A stretch of DNA of 64,000 bases from Oceanobacillus oncorhynchi (GCF_000821065.1 NZ_CDGG01000001.1:3534001-3598000); one strand, 5' to 3'. Counted from the stretch's first letter, positions 7,692-17,350 are shown. Numbers and translations: made by a program. The notes: a model not told the origin generated them from the sequence alone.

Positions 7692-8609
7692 GTGAGAAGC
7701 TGGAAAGAAAGTAAAAACTGCATTTTCATAAAAGCACCGGAGCCGTTTAATTTTAAAGTGAATGTAGACTATTTCCTGAGGGATCCAAATGAATGCATGT
7801 ATGAAATAGAGGAGAATACGATTACCCGTGTGATTGAAATAAATCATCTGCGTACATTGATACAGATAAGTGAAGCAGGAAGTGACTATCTGGCTGTTGA
7901 GTGTTTAGCCGGTACAAAACCGGAATCATTTGAAGATAAAGAGACCATCGTAAATTATATTTGTGAATGGTTTGACTTTGACACCGACCTGCTGCCTTTT
8001 TATGAAATGGGTCGCCGGGATTTGTTACTGCAACCAGTCATTGAAAGATTTTACGGACTTCGGATTATGGGTTTAAATGATTTATTTGAGGCCTTATGCT
8101 GGGGGATATTAGGCCAGCAGATTAACCTGAAGTTTGCGTACACATTAAAACGTCAATTTGTTGAAAAATTTGGAGAACATTTGGATTATAATGGAAAAAA
8201 TTATTGGATTTTCCCTTTGTATGAAAAAATCTCTAAATTAACTGCGGAAGATATGGCTGATATTAAAATGACAAAAAGGAAAAGGGAATATATTATTGGT
8301 GTAGCAAAGTTAATGGCAAATGGAGATTTATCAAAAGAAAACTTATTACATGTAGATGATTTGAAGCAAGCGGAAAAAGAATTGATCCGTATTCGCGGGA
8401 TTGGTCCATGGACAGCGAATTACGTATTGATGCGCTGTCTTCGGTATCCGGACGCTTTTCCTATTGATGATGTGGGATTAATCAATGCCATCCAATTTGT
8501 AAAGGGAATGGAACGAAAGCCGACAAAAGCTGAGATTAGAGAATTATCGGCAGCATGGTCAACCTGGGAAGCGTATGCTACGTTTTATCTGTGGAGAATG
8601 CTGTATTGA
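7692..8609 (+). CDS. DNA-3-methyladenine glycosylase II-like protein (AlkA family)
   Basis: 305 residues, helix-hairpin-helix-GPD base-excision glycosylase that removes alkylated purines. The N-terminal AlkA-type domain (about 1-115) is followed by the catalytic domain. It contains the segment FEALCWGILGQQINLKFAYT, the hairpin IRGIGPWTANYVLMR, and FPIDDVGL with catalytic Asp260 (the second of the DD pair, by analogy with E. coli AlkA). GTG 7692 is chosen for its AGGGGGG site 10 bases upstream. It is convergent with the next gene, 16 bases away. Confidence 0.85.
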   Translation: MRSWKESKNCIFIKAPEPFNFKVNVDYFLRDPNECMYEIEENTITRVIEINHLRTLIQISEAGSDYLAVECLAGTKPESFEDKETIVNYICEWFDFDTDLLPFYEMGRRDLLLQPVIERFYGLRIMGLNDLFEALCWGILGQQINLKFAYTLKRQFVEKFGEHLDYNGKNYWIFPLYEKISKLTAEDMADIKMTKRKREYIIGVAKLMANGDLSKENLLHVDDLKQAEKELIRIRGIGPWTANYVLMRCLRYPDAFPIDDVGLINAIQFVKGMERKPTKAEIRELSAAWSTWEAYATFYLWRMLY

Positions 8610-8625
8610 ACGGCTGATTGGAATG

Positions 8626-9093
8626 CTAGATGGTTCTTCCTTTTTTCTTAACATCTGCGTCTAAACCTGCTCCAATCGCTATACCAACAGCTAAGCCAAT
8701 TGGCAAACCTAATGCAAGGCTATCGAATAAGAGTCCAAAAACTAGTCCTAAGCTGAGACCACAGGACATATAGATACTGAGATAATAGTCTTTCGCAACT
8801 AGTTTGTGTTTTTTCATGAGGTGTGTACGGATGTTATTTAATATTTGGTGATGGTTTTTAAAATCATTTTTTGTCAGCTGATCTGACTTGTCTAAAAGCT
8901 GGGCTATATGACCTTCTAAATCAACAAAATATTGGTTACATGCTTCACAGCTGGAAGAAAGCTCAACCAATCTTTGAATCATTCGATGACAGTTATCCAA
9001 ATCAAGCTTTTTGGAAACTTTTTCTTCTAAACTATTTTTTAAATCTTCTATACTGGCGTTAAGTTTGTCAGCAGCTTGGGGACTTATCATCAT
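8626..9093 (-). CDS. Glycine-zipper membrane protein of unknown function
   Basis: 155 residues. An N-terminal ~95-residue helical, charged region (KLNASIEDLKNSLEEKVSKK, with CHRMIQRL and CEAC) precedes two adjacent hydrophobic helices: YMSCGLSLGLVFGLLFDS and LALGLPIGLAVGIAIGAGLD. The latter has small-xxx-small Gly/Ala spacing typical of glycine zippers, which often oligomerise in membranes. A basic tail KKKGRTI follows. AAGGAGGTCAACC before ATG 9093 fixes the start. No family recognised. Confidence 0.65.
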   Translation of the reverse strand: MMISPQAADKLNASIEDLKNSLEEKVSKKLDLDNCHRMIQRLVELSSSCEACNQYFVDLEGHIAQLLDKSDQLTKNDFKNHHQILNNIRTHLMKKHKLVAKDYYLSIYMSCGLSLGLVFGLLFDSLALGLPIGLAVGIAIGAGLDADVKKKGRTI

Positions 9094-9409
9094 GGTTGAC
9101 CTCCTTGTATGTCCGGATAAGAAATGATTAGATATTTTCAATATGTAAAAAAGCTTAGTTTATATAATTATATTCAAATGGCACAAGCGATGCAAATTTC
9201 ATTTAAAATGAAGACTAATATAAAAAGTTAAGTATATCATTTAAAAACTCGATTTAAATATACAACTGTGACTTGATTGTTCTTTATATCAATTGAGAAA
9301 GATTTTAGCAGGAAATTTAGTCCGATTTGTCGAAAGGAGGATATAGGCATTACTAAAAATTATTAAAATAGCAACCTGTCTTGATATAAAAGTGAGGGAG
9401 GAATTCAAA

Positions 9410-10360
9410 ATGTATGAAAAAATAGTAGAAGCAGCAAATCGCCTAGAAGGAATTGCACATAAAACCCCAGTCCATACGTCAACATTATTGAATGAATTAA
9501 CCGGAAACCAAATGTTTCTCAAGTGTGAAAATTTCCAGCGGATGGGAGCATTTAAATTTCGGGGTGCTTATAATGCGATAAGCTCTCTGCCGAAAGCGTC
9601 CCAAAATAAAGGAGTAATCGCTTATTCTTCCGGAAATCATGCAATGGCTACGGCTTTAACCTGCAAAATACTTGGTATCCCTGCGACAGTAGTCATGCCG
9701 GATGATGCGCCGCAAGTCAAAGCAGCAGCTGTGAAAGACTATGGTGCAACGATTATAAGATATAACCGCAAGACGGAATCCCGAGAGGAAAAAGCGCAGG
9801 ATTTAATAGATGAATTTGGTTATACATTAATTCCTCCTTTCAATGCGGAGCCAATTGTAGCCGGACAAGGCACCGTTGCAAAAGAATTGATTGAAGAAGT
9901 CGGGGAGCTTGACTATCTGCTCGTTCCTTGTGGAGGCGGCGGGTTGATAAGCGGATGTGCCATTGCTGCAAAACAGCTGTCGCCTCAATGCAAGGTGATT
10001 GGAGTGGAGCCTGTGGTATCCAATGATGCGACGAAATCATTTAAGGCAGGAGAATTGCAGACGATTGAAGCTCCAAACTCGATAGCTGACGGTTTAAATA
10101 CACCTTCGTTAGGAAAAATTACTTTTTCTTTCATTCAAAAGCATGTAGATGATTTTATCACGGTTTCTGAAGAAGAGATAAAAGCTGCTATGTACTTCCT
10201 ATGGACGCGATTAAAACTTGTTGTGGAGCCATCTGGAGCAGTCGCTTTAGCAGCATATCAAAAGCTTTCTGTTAAAAACAAAAGAGCAGGTGTCGTATTA
10301 AGCGGCGGAAATGTGGATGTAAGAAAAGCCGGGGATTTGTTTAAGGATATAACAGATTGA
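9410..10360 (+). CDS. Serine/threonine dehydratase family protein (serine racemase-like)
   Basis: 316 residues, fold-type II PLP enzyme. The Schiff-base lysine is in GAFKFRGAYN (about residue 54), SSGNHAMATA binds the cofactor carboxylate, and PCGGGGLISG is the phosphate-binding tetraglycine loop. The length and lack of an ACT regulatory domain match catabolic threonine ammonia-lyase, serine racemase or hydroxyaspartate ammonia-lyase rather than biosynthetic IlvA. The sequence does not choose between these reactions. GAGGGAGG lies before ATG 9410. The TatD-like gene starts 22 bases after its stop, suggesting an operon. Confidence 0.85.
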   Translation: MYEKIVEAANRLEGIAHKTPVHTSTLLNELTGNQMFLKCENFQRMGAFKFRGAYNAISSLPKASQNKGVIAYSSGNHAMATALTCKILGIPATVVMPDDAPQVKAAAVKDYGATIIRYNRKTESREEKAQDLIDEFGYTLIPPFNAEPIVAGQGTVAKELIEEVGELDYLLVPCGGGGLISGCAIAAKQLSPQCKVIGVEPVVSNDATKSFKAGELQTIEAPNSIADGLNTPSLGKITFSFIQKHVDDFITVSEEEIKAAMYFLWTRLKLVVEPSGAVALAAYQKLSVKNKRAGVVLSGGNVDVRKAGDLFKDITD

Positions 10361-10381
10361 TTTGATGAGGGAGTTTGCATA

Positions 10382-11152
10382 ATGATTGATGCACATATTC
10401 ATTTAGATTGGTACCAGCCTGACGAGCAGGAACAGTTAATTCAAACGCTTCAAGCAGATGGGATGATAGCCGTTTCAAGTGATTTTGAGAGCTGTCAAAA
10501 GGTATGGTGGTTAGCACAGAAATATCCGTTTGTTTATCCTGCTTTCGGCTGGCATCCGGAACAAGCATTGCCGCCTGATCAAGAAATCAATCGTATCTTT
10601 CAGGAGATTGAACAAAAATTCGAAAAAATCGTGGCTATTGGAGAAGTAGGGCTTCCGTATTATACCAAACGTAATGATGACTCGCTGGATATTGCACCTT
10701 ATCATGCCATATTAGAGCGGTTTGTACAGGCTGCAAAAAAGTATAATCTGCCAATCGTATTACATGCTGTTTATGAAGATGCCTCTGTTGTCTGTGATAT
10801 GCTTGAAAAATATCAACTGGAACAAGCCCATTTTCATTGGTTTAAAGGGGATAAAGCTACGATTAACCGTATGATAGATAATCGATATATGATTTCTATC
10901 ACGCCTGATTGCTGGTATGAAGAGGAGATTCAGTCTTTAATCAAACAATATCCGTTAGAACTTATTATGGCAGAAACAGATGGGCCATGGCCGTTTAAAG
11001 AGCTTTTTCAAAATCAGATGACACATCCAAATATGATTATCGATGTGATAAAGAAAATAGCTGAGGTAAAACAGCTGCCTTTTGATAAAGTTCGACAACA
11101 GCTGACGAATAATACGTATCAGTTTTATCATTTAGAACGGTTTAATAAATAA
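10382..11152 (+). CDS. TatD-like metal-dependent hydrolase
   Basis: 256 residues with the amidohydrolase TIM-barrel signatures of the TatD family: an N-terminal DAHIHLDWY (metal-binding His-x-His), AIGEVGLPY with the metal-bridging Glu, VLHAV and HFHWFKG histidines, and MAETDGPWP with the C-terminal Asp. TatD proteins act as deoxyribonucleases or similar phosphodiesterases in the cytosol; this divergent member could be a different hydrolase. It directly follows the dehydratase gene, probably in one transcript. GAGGGAGTTTGCATA precedes the ATG. Confidence 0.75.
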   Translation: MIDAHIHLDWYQPDEQEQLIQTLQADGMIAVSSDFESCQKVWWLAQKYPFVYPAFGWHPEQALPPDQEINRIFQEIEQKFEKIVAIGEVGLPYYTKRNDDSLDIAPYHAILERFVQAAKKYNLPIVLHAVYEDASVVCDMLEKYQLEQAHFHWFKGDKATINRMIDNRYMISITPDCWYEEEIQSLIKQYPLELIMAETDGPWPFKELFQNQMTHPNMIIDVIKKIAEVKQLPFDKVRQQLTNNTYQFYHLERFNK

Positions 11153-11358
11153 ACTGTAAAGGGATTAATATCCATTCAGGTTTTGTGAAAAGAAATGGAA
11201 TGATAGCCCGGACTCTAAAGGGAAGTACGTTAATTAATTTCAAAATAAGGGAATAAGATAGTGAAAGAGGATGCTTTTTTATAAGGGATTAAAAATAACA
11301 TCCTAAAAAAATCCTGACTTGATAAGTTAGCATTCCTGATTGGATTCAAATTAAAAGG

Positions 11359-11572
11359 GTGAAAACCATATCTAAAAAAAGCATATATTTGAATTTATAA
11401 TGGGAATTATTTATCTTATTGTTTACGGTATTGTGCCTATCATTTGGGGACCTATTATGTACTCTGGTACGGGTGAACCATTATTCCTTGTGCTTCCATT
11501 AATCGGGGTTGCAGCTATTATGATAGCGATTGTAAAACTAAAAAGTTCTAAACGTAAAATGAAAGATTCGTA
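11359..11572 (+). pseudogene. Small two-helix membrane protein, frameshifted at an A7 tract
   Basis: ATG 11400 opens a 56-codon frame with two hydrophobic helices (GIIYLIVYGIVPIIWGPIMY, and LFLVLPLIGVAAIMIAIV) and a basic tail KLKSSKRKMKDS. It has no ribosome binding site of its own. A GTG at 11359 after AAAAGG reads KTISKK and leaves frame at a run of seven A (11374-11380); adding one A would fuse both parts into a ~70-residue protein. Either a recent loss or a slippage site. Function unknown. Confidence 0.45.
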
Positions 11573-11635
11573 ATATTCCCCCTGAGCAGCTCATTACAGA
11601 TTGTAATTTAAAAGGAAGTCCAAAAAACGTAATCG

Positions 11636-11670
11636 AAGGTAAAAGTGTCACCTAGATACACTTTTACCTT
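11636..11670. terminator. Bidirectional terminator
   Basis: Perfect 13-bp stem AAGGTAAAAGTGT (11636-11648) / ACACTTTTACCTT (11658-11670) with T runs on both strands, shared by the small membrane gene and the convergent amidase gene. Confidence 0.75.
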
Positions 11671-11684
11671 TTCATCCGTTGATT

Positions 11685-12962
11685 TTAGCTGAAATAGTCT
11701 TCTAATCCGGCAATAATACCTTCTGCTGCATGATTTTGATAATTATCCGTTTGAATTGTCTGCTGTTCCTCTGAATTGCTGATAAAACCAAGCTCAATTA
11801 AAATCGCAGTTTGCTGATTCTCTCTTAGTACTTGGAAATCTGCTTGTTTAGCTCCACGATTGTCGAGATGAACATGACTCATCAATGACGTTTGTACATA
11901 CTCAGCAAGCATCTGGCTTTCGCTTTCATTCTTGTAAAAGGTTTCCACTCCATGCGCAGCCTGGTCTTCCGACGCATTATAATGCAGGCTGATAAATGCA
12001 TCTGGATTGGCAGAATTACTTATGTTGACCCGTTCTCCCAATGAGAGATACGTATCATCTTCTCTGGTAAACGTAACAGAAGCTCCTTGATGGCGTAATT
12101 GTTCTCCTAATTTTTTTGCTGTGGTTAAAGCTAATGTTTTTTCATGTGCTTCGGATCCCACTGCACCGGGATCTTTCCCGCCGTGACCTGGATCAATCAC
12201 AAATTGACGGCCGGCAAGCGGATTTTCAGTGCTTTGTTCCGCTTGAACTTCTTTTGTTTCGCCATTTTCCTTTTCGCTTTCACCGTCTTTTGGCTCAGAT
12301 GTTGCTTCTGACGCTTCATTTTCGGTTTCTTCTACTGTTTCTAATGATTCTGTTTTTTCATTTTCTTCTGATGTGTCACTATTTCCATTTGATTCGTCAT
12401 CTTTATCAAGTAAATATAAAGTGATCCATACTTCTTCATCATGATAATATGTTTTGCCCCAGCCGTACAATTCTTCAAAAATAGTAACCTTCTCACCATG
12501 ATTCATCTGCGTAACGACAGCTGCATTCTTATCAGGCGCATTGCGTACATTTACTGCTGGTGCTTGAATTCGGTACAGTTGTCCGTTTTCTGCTGGTTCG
12601 GCAGTTTCTGTATTTGTTTCTGCTGCAGCAGCTGCTGTTTCAGCTTGATTATCTTCTGTATCGGATTGTTCGTTTTCTGGCTCTGTCTGTATCTCATCCA
12701 CTGCTGATAGGTGATGTAACGCGACCCAAGCTTGTTCGCCGTTATAAAATGTTTTGCCCCAGCCATTGGATTCTTCAAAAATAGTAACCTTATAGTCTTT
12801 TTTTAATTCACTTAGAAGGACTGTATCCTGAGCAGGCGCATCCATTAACTCTGTTGTTTCCGTATCAACTTTGTACAATGTCCCATTATCTGCATGTACT
12901 GTTGGTATAAAAATGAATAGGCAAATAAGAAAAGCAATGCCTATCATTAGGTTGTACTTCAT
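11685..12962 (-). CDS. Secreted N-acetylmuramoyl-L-alanine amidase with two SH3b domains
   Basis: 425 residues. A signal peptide (about 1-24, cleavage near VHA|DN) precedes two bacterial SH3 wall-binding domains: about 27-85 with VTIFEESNGWGKTFYNGEQAW, and about 120-180 with VTIFEELYGWGKTYYHDEEVW. An acidic linker follows, then an Amidase_3 catalytic domain (about 245-425) beginning FVIDPGHGGKDPGAVG, with zinc ligands in DPGHGG, HEKT and SLHYNAS and the catalytic Glu in ILIELGFISN. It cleaves the lactyl-alanine bond of peptidoglycan outside the cell. The GGAGG site fixes ATG 12962 rather than the longer upstream frame. Confidence 0.88.
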   Translation of the reverse strand: MKYNLMIGIAFLICLFIFIPTVHADNGTLYKVDTETTELMDAPAQDTVLLSELKKDYKVTIFEESNGWGKTFYNGEQAWVALHHLSAVDEIQTEPENEQSDTEDNQAETAAAAAETNTETAEPAENGQLYRIQAPAVNVRNAPDKNAAVVTQMNHGEKVTIFEELYGWGKTYYHDEEVWITLYLLDKDDESNGNSDTSEENEKTESLETVEETENEASEATSEPKDGESEKENGETKEVQAEQSTENPLAGRQFVIDPGHGGKDPGAVGSEAHEKTLALTTAKKLGEQLRHQGASVTFTREDDTYLSLGERVNISNSANPDAFISLHYNASEDQAAHGVETFYKNESESQMLAEYVQTSLMSHVHLDNRGAKQADFQVLRENQQTAILIELGFISNSEEQQTIQTDNYQNHAAEGIIAGLEDYFS

Positions 12963-13278
12963 ATTGGAAATACCTCCAATTAATAGTTTGTTATATTGAC
13001 AGGCTCTCCAATAAATTTCATAGATATACCTTTTATTCAAAATTATTAGATTGGAAGTTTGCGGGTACAGGTTAATATGAAAACTGTTTCCTGGATGAAG
13101 CTGCGTTTTATCAGTGTTAACACATTGGGGCATCGCAGAGCAGATGCGTTGATTGCAGTCTATTAAAAATGGGTGTCTTGACAATAGGATGTACATTGCC
13201 ATAACATATATATATTGTGCAAAATTATTCCTCCTCCTTTCCTGTAAAGGGGGTGGAAAGTAGAAAAGAAGGTATTAG
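12963..13278. other. Divergent intergenic region, nothing specific recognised
   Basis: 316 bp between the amidase gene (-) and the MFS gene (+). It must hold both promoters, but I can name no convincing operator, RNA or small gene. AAAGGGGG at about 13247 is probably the MFS ribosome binding region. Confidence 0.5.
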
Positions 13279-14502
13279 ATGGAGAAAAATAGAGCAAGAA
13301 CAAATAGTCTGACTGAGGAAGCATCCTCTAATAAGAGAATGCTATATTTGATTGCTATCATGGTGATTGGTTTTAACCTGAGGCCGGCAATTACTTCCGT
13401 TGGACCGTTGTTAGGGACCATTCGTGATCAGATTGGACTGGAAAACTGGAGTGCGGGGACGATTACCAGTTTACCGCTTATCGCATTTGCCATAGTATCG
13501 CCGCTTGCGCCAAAGCTTGGCCGGAAGCTGGGGAATGAAGGAGCGGTCTTGCTTGGCCTGATCCTGCTGTTCGCCGGAATAGGCACCCGGTCCATTCCAT
13601 ATACACCGACATTATTTATCGGAACAGCTATTATCGGGGTTGGCATCGCAGTAATGAATGTGCTGCTGCCGGCAGTCATCAAGGAAAAATTCCCGCATAA
13701 AGTCGGTCAAATGACGAGTGTCTATTCCACATCGATGGCAATATTCGCGGCCACGGCTTCTGGACTTTCAGTTCCGCTTGCAAAAGGAGCAGGCTTAGGA
13801 TGGGAATTGGCTTTATTATCGTGGGCTGTGCTGGCTCTTGTCGGAATCATTGTTTGGATTTTTGTTATCAGCCGGAACCCTGCGCCTAAAGAAGAACAAG
13901 TGGAGTTAAGCAATAAGCCTTTTAATGACAGCAACCTGTGGAAATCCCCATTGGCTTGGCAGGTTACGTTATTTATGGGTCTGCAATCTTTTATATTTTA
14001 TGTAATGGTATCGTGGCTGCCAGAAATCATGCAAAGCTTTGGATTTTCCGTATCTGCTGCCGGCTGGCTGATAGCTTATGTGCAGTTTGTCGGATTGCCG
14101 TCTACTTTTCTGGCACCGGTGCTGGCAGAGAAATTCTCTAACCAGCAGGGGATCGTACTGGGAATCAGCGGCGGTGCAGCAGTTGGATTTATCGGACTGC
14201 TAATCGGGGGACCGCTTCCGCTGATTTTCATCTGGGTAACACTGATTGGAGTTACTTTTGGAGGGGCCATCAGCCTGTCACTTGCTATGCTTGGCATGCG
14301 CGCACGTAATGGACGTCAGGCTGGAGCGCTGTCTGGGATGGCGCAATCCGTCGGTTATATTTTTGCTGCCATTGGACCGTTATTTATCGGGCTTCTATTT
14401 GATATTACGCAGGCCTGGTCTGCGCCGATTATTGCTATCATCGTTGTTTGCTTGTTAATGATGGTTGCAGGATTAGGTGCTGGCAGGAATAAGTTTGTGT
14501 AA
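13279..14502 (+). CDS. CynX/NimT-family MFS transporter
   Basis: 407 residues with about 12 membrane helices. GFNLRPAITSVGPLLGTIRD near the start is the hallmark of the CynX/NimT (cyanate permease/2-nitroimidazole transporter) group, which includes B. subtilis YycB. The central loop at about 195-215 separates the two six-helix halves. It is probably a proton-coupled anion or small-molecule exporter; substrate unknown. Codon use here is somewhat richer in G+C than in the neighbours. A strong terminator follows. Confidence 0.8.
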   Translation: MEKNRARTNSLTEEASSNKRMLYLIAIMVIGFNLRPAITSVGPLLGTIRDQIGLENWSAGTITSLPLIAFAIVSPLAPKLGRKLGNEGAVLLGLILLFAGIGTRSIPYTPTLFIGTAIIGVGIAVMNVLLPAVIKEKFPHKVGQMTSVYSTSMAIFAATASGLSVPLAKGAGLGWELALLSWAVLALVGIIVWIFVISRNPAPKEEQVELSNKPFNDSNLWKSPLAWQVTLFMGLQSFIFYVMVSWLPEIMQSFGFSVSAAGWLIAYVQFVGLPSTFLAPVLAEKFSNQQGIVLGISGGAAVGFIGLLIGGPLPLIFIWVTLIGVTFGGAISLSLAMLGMRARNGRQAGALSGMAQSVGYIFAAIGPLFIGLLFDITQAWSAPIIAIIVVCLLMMVAGLGAGRNKFV

Positions 14503-14540
14503 CGATCTGCCCTTTGATAATTAATAAGAATGTTTGATAA

Positions 14541-14566
14541 AAATCCTGCTACGAGCAGGATTTTTT
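14541..14566 (+). terminator. Rho-independent terminator
   Basis: Stem AAATCCTGCT / AGCAGGATTT around an ACG loop, followed by six T, ending the CynX/NimT-type gene. Confidence 0.85.
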
Positions 14567-14755
14567 GTTGTGTAGAGAGTTAAACGAGAGCTCCAGAGTG
14601 TTTACAGGATCCACTGACCAAGTCCAAGGGGGCCTATTTTTGATTTTGCGTTAATCTTCATCCCGGTTTATTTCTCGAGCATGAAAAAGAATACATCAGA
14701 TTTTCAGTAATTGTGTCCATTAATTTAAGAATGACTTGTGTTCGGGGATATTGTC

Positions 14756-15430
14756 TTATTTCATATGAATGTCCGTTCCATATTGTATTAAATGTAATTT
14801 TCTTGCTACAGATTGGGATGCAAAGTTATCCCAGGAGGTACTATACAATGCAAGTAATCCTTGACTTTGAATTTCAGCTGCCCAAGCAATGGAAGCGTCT
14901 ATCGCGTATGCTCTTCCACGATACGTTTCAAATGTAGCTAAGCTTGCTTCAGCCGCTTCATTAGTTTGTCTCGCGCTGCAGCAAACGGATACAGCTGCTT
15001 CATCTTCAATAATAGCAAAGCAAGGCTGTTTATATTTAAGCACTTCGTAGATATATGGGAAATTTTGCTTCAGGCAGTCTTTGTTGAAGTCGGTAATTCG
15101 TATTGCTTTTGTTGTTATGCTGCTGACATCAGGAAACACGAAAGCAGGTCCAGTCCAAAAATTGCTGATTTGCCGGTCTGTGTTTAAAATGGTGATTATT
15201 TCTGCCAAGTCTATAGCAAAATCTGCATGAATGCTTCGTTCCAGCTTCTTTATTACGTTCTCCTCAAGGGCATTGGAGTATCTTACTACATTACCAAGCT
15301 GCGTCCCGCCAATGAAAATACGAGGTGCAGCCTCGTTTGGCGGCTCATTCACAAAGGTCATTCGATTATTATCATCCTTTTTAAATAACACGTTTACATG
15401 ATGTTTCATCAATGCTATATCAGATACCAA
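14756..15430 (-). CDS. GNAT-type acetyltransferase domain protein
   Basis: 224 residues. The C-terminal half has the layout of a GNAT domain of the FR47/GCN5-like-2 kind: CFAIIEDEAAVSVCCSARQ (strands 4 and beta bulge), then AEASLATFETYRGRAYA where the R-G-R/G-x-A loop binds acetyl-CoA, then the final ALYSTSWDNFASQSVARKL segment. The N-terminal half (about 1-115) is not recognised. TTG 15430 is chosen because AAGGGAGG lies 9 bases upstream; an upstream in-frame start at 15472 has none. Substrate unknown. Confidence 0.7.
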   Translation of the reverse strand: MVSDIALMKHHVNVLFKKDDNNRMTFVNEPPNEAAPRIFIGGTQLGNVVRYSNALEENVIKKLERSIHADFAIDLAEIITILNTDRQISNFWTGPAFVFPDVSSITTKAIRITDFNKDCLKQNFPYIYEVLKYKQPCFAIIEDEAAVSVCCSARQTNEAAEASLATFETYRGRAYAIDASIAWAAEIQSQGLLALYSTSWDNFASQSVARKLHLIQYGTDIHMK

Positions 15431-15683
15431 TAAAGTGTTCCTCCCTTTCCTAACCATTTGCTTAGCTAACAATATGATTTTTTAACAGAATATTATATGT
15501 TCTTTTTACCATAAAAGGCATCCTTAGGCAAAGTGCATCTATAAAGTGCAAAGGAATGTGTTAAACTTTATGAAATACCTGTAAAAATCTCTGTAATATA
15601 TAAAGAGGCAGGCAAAAGGGTATAGTCGGCAATAAAGATAATAGAAATCTATTAAACTAAAATTTCATAGGAGGCTGTCTCAC

Positions 15684-16373
15684 TTGAACAATAACATTCT
15701 CATCGTAGAAGATGATATCTCAGTAAGCGAAATGATACAAAATTATTTAGAAAAAGAAGGCTATAAGGTAGTTACTGCTTTGGAAGGCGAAGAAGGAATG
15801 CAAAAATTTCAAAACGATACATTTGATTTAATCATTCTTGATATTATGATGCCGAAATTAGATGGCATAGAGGTAATGAAACAAATTCGAAGGGACAGCT
15901 CCGTGCCGATACTAATTGTATCAGCGAAGGATACGGACGTGGAAAAGGTGCTAGGCCTGGAGCTTGGTGCAGATGATTACATAGCGAAGCCTTTTTCCAT
16001 GATAGAGCTTTCCGCCAGAGTAAAATCGGCATTGCGGCGTGCCACCAGTTATTCGGAGACAAAAAAAGAAGAGCAGGTGATAAACCATAAAGATTTAACA
16101 ATTGATATCAATAATTTCTCTGTTCAAAAACATGGTAAGGAAATCAAACTGACTTCCAAGGAATTCGATATTTTAAAGCTGTTTCTCAAGCATCCCAATA
16201 ATGTTTTTACAAAGGCTCAAATATATACCACGGTCTGGGGAAACGACTACTTTGGAGACGAAAATGTCATCAATGTTCATATTAGAAGACTAAGAGAAAA
16301 GATTGAGGACAACCCGGCTGAGCCTCATTATATTATGACCATTTGGGGAATTGGCTACAAACTAGGGGAATAG
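15684..16373 (+). CDS. OmpR-family response regulator
   Basis: 229 residues: receiver domain (1-120) with acidic pocket Glu9/Asp10, phospho-acceptor Asp53 in LIILDIMMPKLDG and the conserved Lys in DDYIAKPFS, then a winged-helix DNA-binding domain (about 135-229) ending VINVHIRRLREKIEDNP...GIGYKLG. TTG 15684 follows AGGAGG. It heads a five-gene set with a histidine kinase and a BcrAB-like ABC transporter, the layout of Bacillus peptide-antibiotic sensing and detoxification modules. It probably activates the ABC genes through the 11-bp-phased repeats at 17381-17407. Confidence 0.9.
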   Translation: MNNNILIVEDDISVSEMIQNYLEKEGYKVVTALEGEEGMQKFQNDTFDLIILDIMMPKLDGIEVMKQIRRDSSVPILIVSAKDTDVEKVLGLELGADDYIAKPFSMIELSARVKSALRRATSYSETKKEEQVINHKDLTIDINNFSVQKHGKEIKLTSKEFDILKLFLKHPNNVFTKAQIYTTVWGNDYFGDENVINVHIRRLREKIEDNPAEPHYIMTIWGIGYKLGE

Positions 16374-16408
16374 ATGTGTGAATATCTTTTGAAAAGGGGG
16401 GAAAAGGC

Positions 16409-17350
16409 ATGGCTTATTTCTTTATAGGGATTACCCTGATTTTAACCGGGATTATCATTTTTCAATATAAAGCAAAGATAGCAAGAGACAAGCAAATAAA
16501 ATATATGCATGAAAAATTGGATAAGATTATCGCTGATAAAACCAGTGAGAATCTGCTTGTTTTTACCGATGATAAAGAGCTTATTCCTTTATTGATCAGC
16601 ATCAATCATCTTTTAAACCATAATCAGAAAATATTGGCGGATTATACAAAAAAGGAAGAATCGATTCGGAAAATGATTTCAAATATTTCTCATGATTTAA
16701 AAACACCGCTGACTGTTATTGTTGGATATTTAGAAATCATTCAATCGAATAAAGTTATCGAAAAAGAAGCGGGCAAAGAGGTTCGTAAAGCACATGAAAA
16801 GGCGGCAGAGCTGCTGACATTGATCAATACGTTTTTTGATTTGGCAAAGCTGGAGTCTGGAGATAAGGAGATAACACTCGAAAAGATACATATTAATGAA
16901 ATTTGCAGAAAGAGCATTTTAGAGTTTTATGAAATGTTAACTCAGCAAGGATTAGATGTTTCCATTAACATTCCAGATGAGCATATCTATGTAGCTGGAA
17001 ATGAAGAAGCTCTGGACAGAATCCTTAGAAACCTGATATCGAATGCCATCAAGTATGGAAAGGATGGTCAAGTAGTGGGGTTAAACTTAAAACATGATAA
17101 CGCATTTGCTTACATCGAGGTTTGGGACAAGGGGAAAGGTATTGATGAAATGAATAAAGAAAGCGTATTTGAAAGATTGTATACGCTTGAGGACTCGCGA
17201 AATAAGCTGTATCAAGGAAGCGGGCTGGGGCTTACCATTACGAAAAGATTAGTCGAAAGTCTGGAAGGTGAGATATCATTATCCAGCAAAGCTTATGATA
17301 AAACAGTATTTACTGTGAAATTAAAGAAACTGTCTTCGCAGGAAAACTAA
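16409..17350 (+). CDS. Sensor histidine kinase
   Basis: 313 residues. One N-terminal membrane helix (about 3-19), a ~60-residue coiled cytoplasmic linker, then HisKA with phospho-acceptor His95 in NISHDLKTPLTVI, and an HATPase domain with N box NLISNAIKYG, G1 box DKGKGID and G2 box GSGLGLTITKRL. There is no extracellular sensor domain, so input probably comes through the membrane or from the ABC transporter. It lies 35 bases after the response regulator in the same transcript. Confidence 0.88.
   Translation: MAYFFIGITLILTGIIIFQYKAKIARDKQIKYMHEKLDKIIADKTSENLLVFTDDKELIPLLISINHLLNHNQKILADYTKKEESIRKMISNISHDLKTPLTVIVGYLEIIQSNKVIEKEAGKEVRKAHEKAAELLTLINTFFDLAKLESGDKEITLEKIHINEICRKSILEFYEMLTQQGLDVSINIPDEHIYVAGNEEALDRILRNLISNAIKYGKDGQVVGLNLKHDNAFAYIEVWDKGKGIDEMNKESVFERLYTLEDSRNKLYQGSGLGLTITKRLVESLEGEISLSSKAYDKTVFTVKLKKLSSQEN

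Noticed and set aside
9142-9409. Possible T-box or amino-acid riboswitch before the dehydratase gene
   Set aside because: I looked for a T-box sequence or specifier hairpin and a terminator and found none.
12116-12784. Plus-strand frames opposite the amidase gene
   Set aside because: Phe/Leu-rich shadows of the repeated SH3b and acidic-linker coding sequence, without start signals.
15473-15683. Lanthipeptide precursor gene near the Bcr-type module
   Set aside because: No small Cys/Ser/Thr-rich ORF with a leader peptide here or at 17351-17478, and no modification enzyme nearby.
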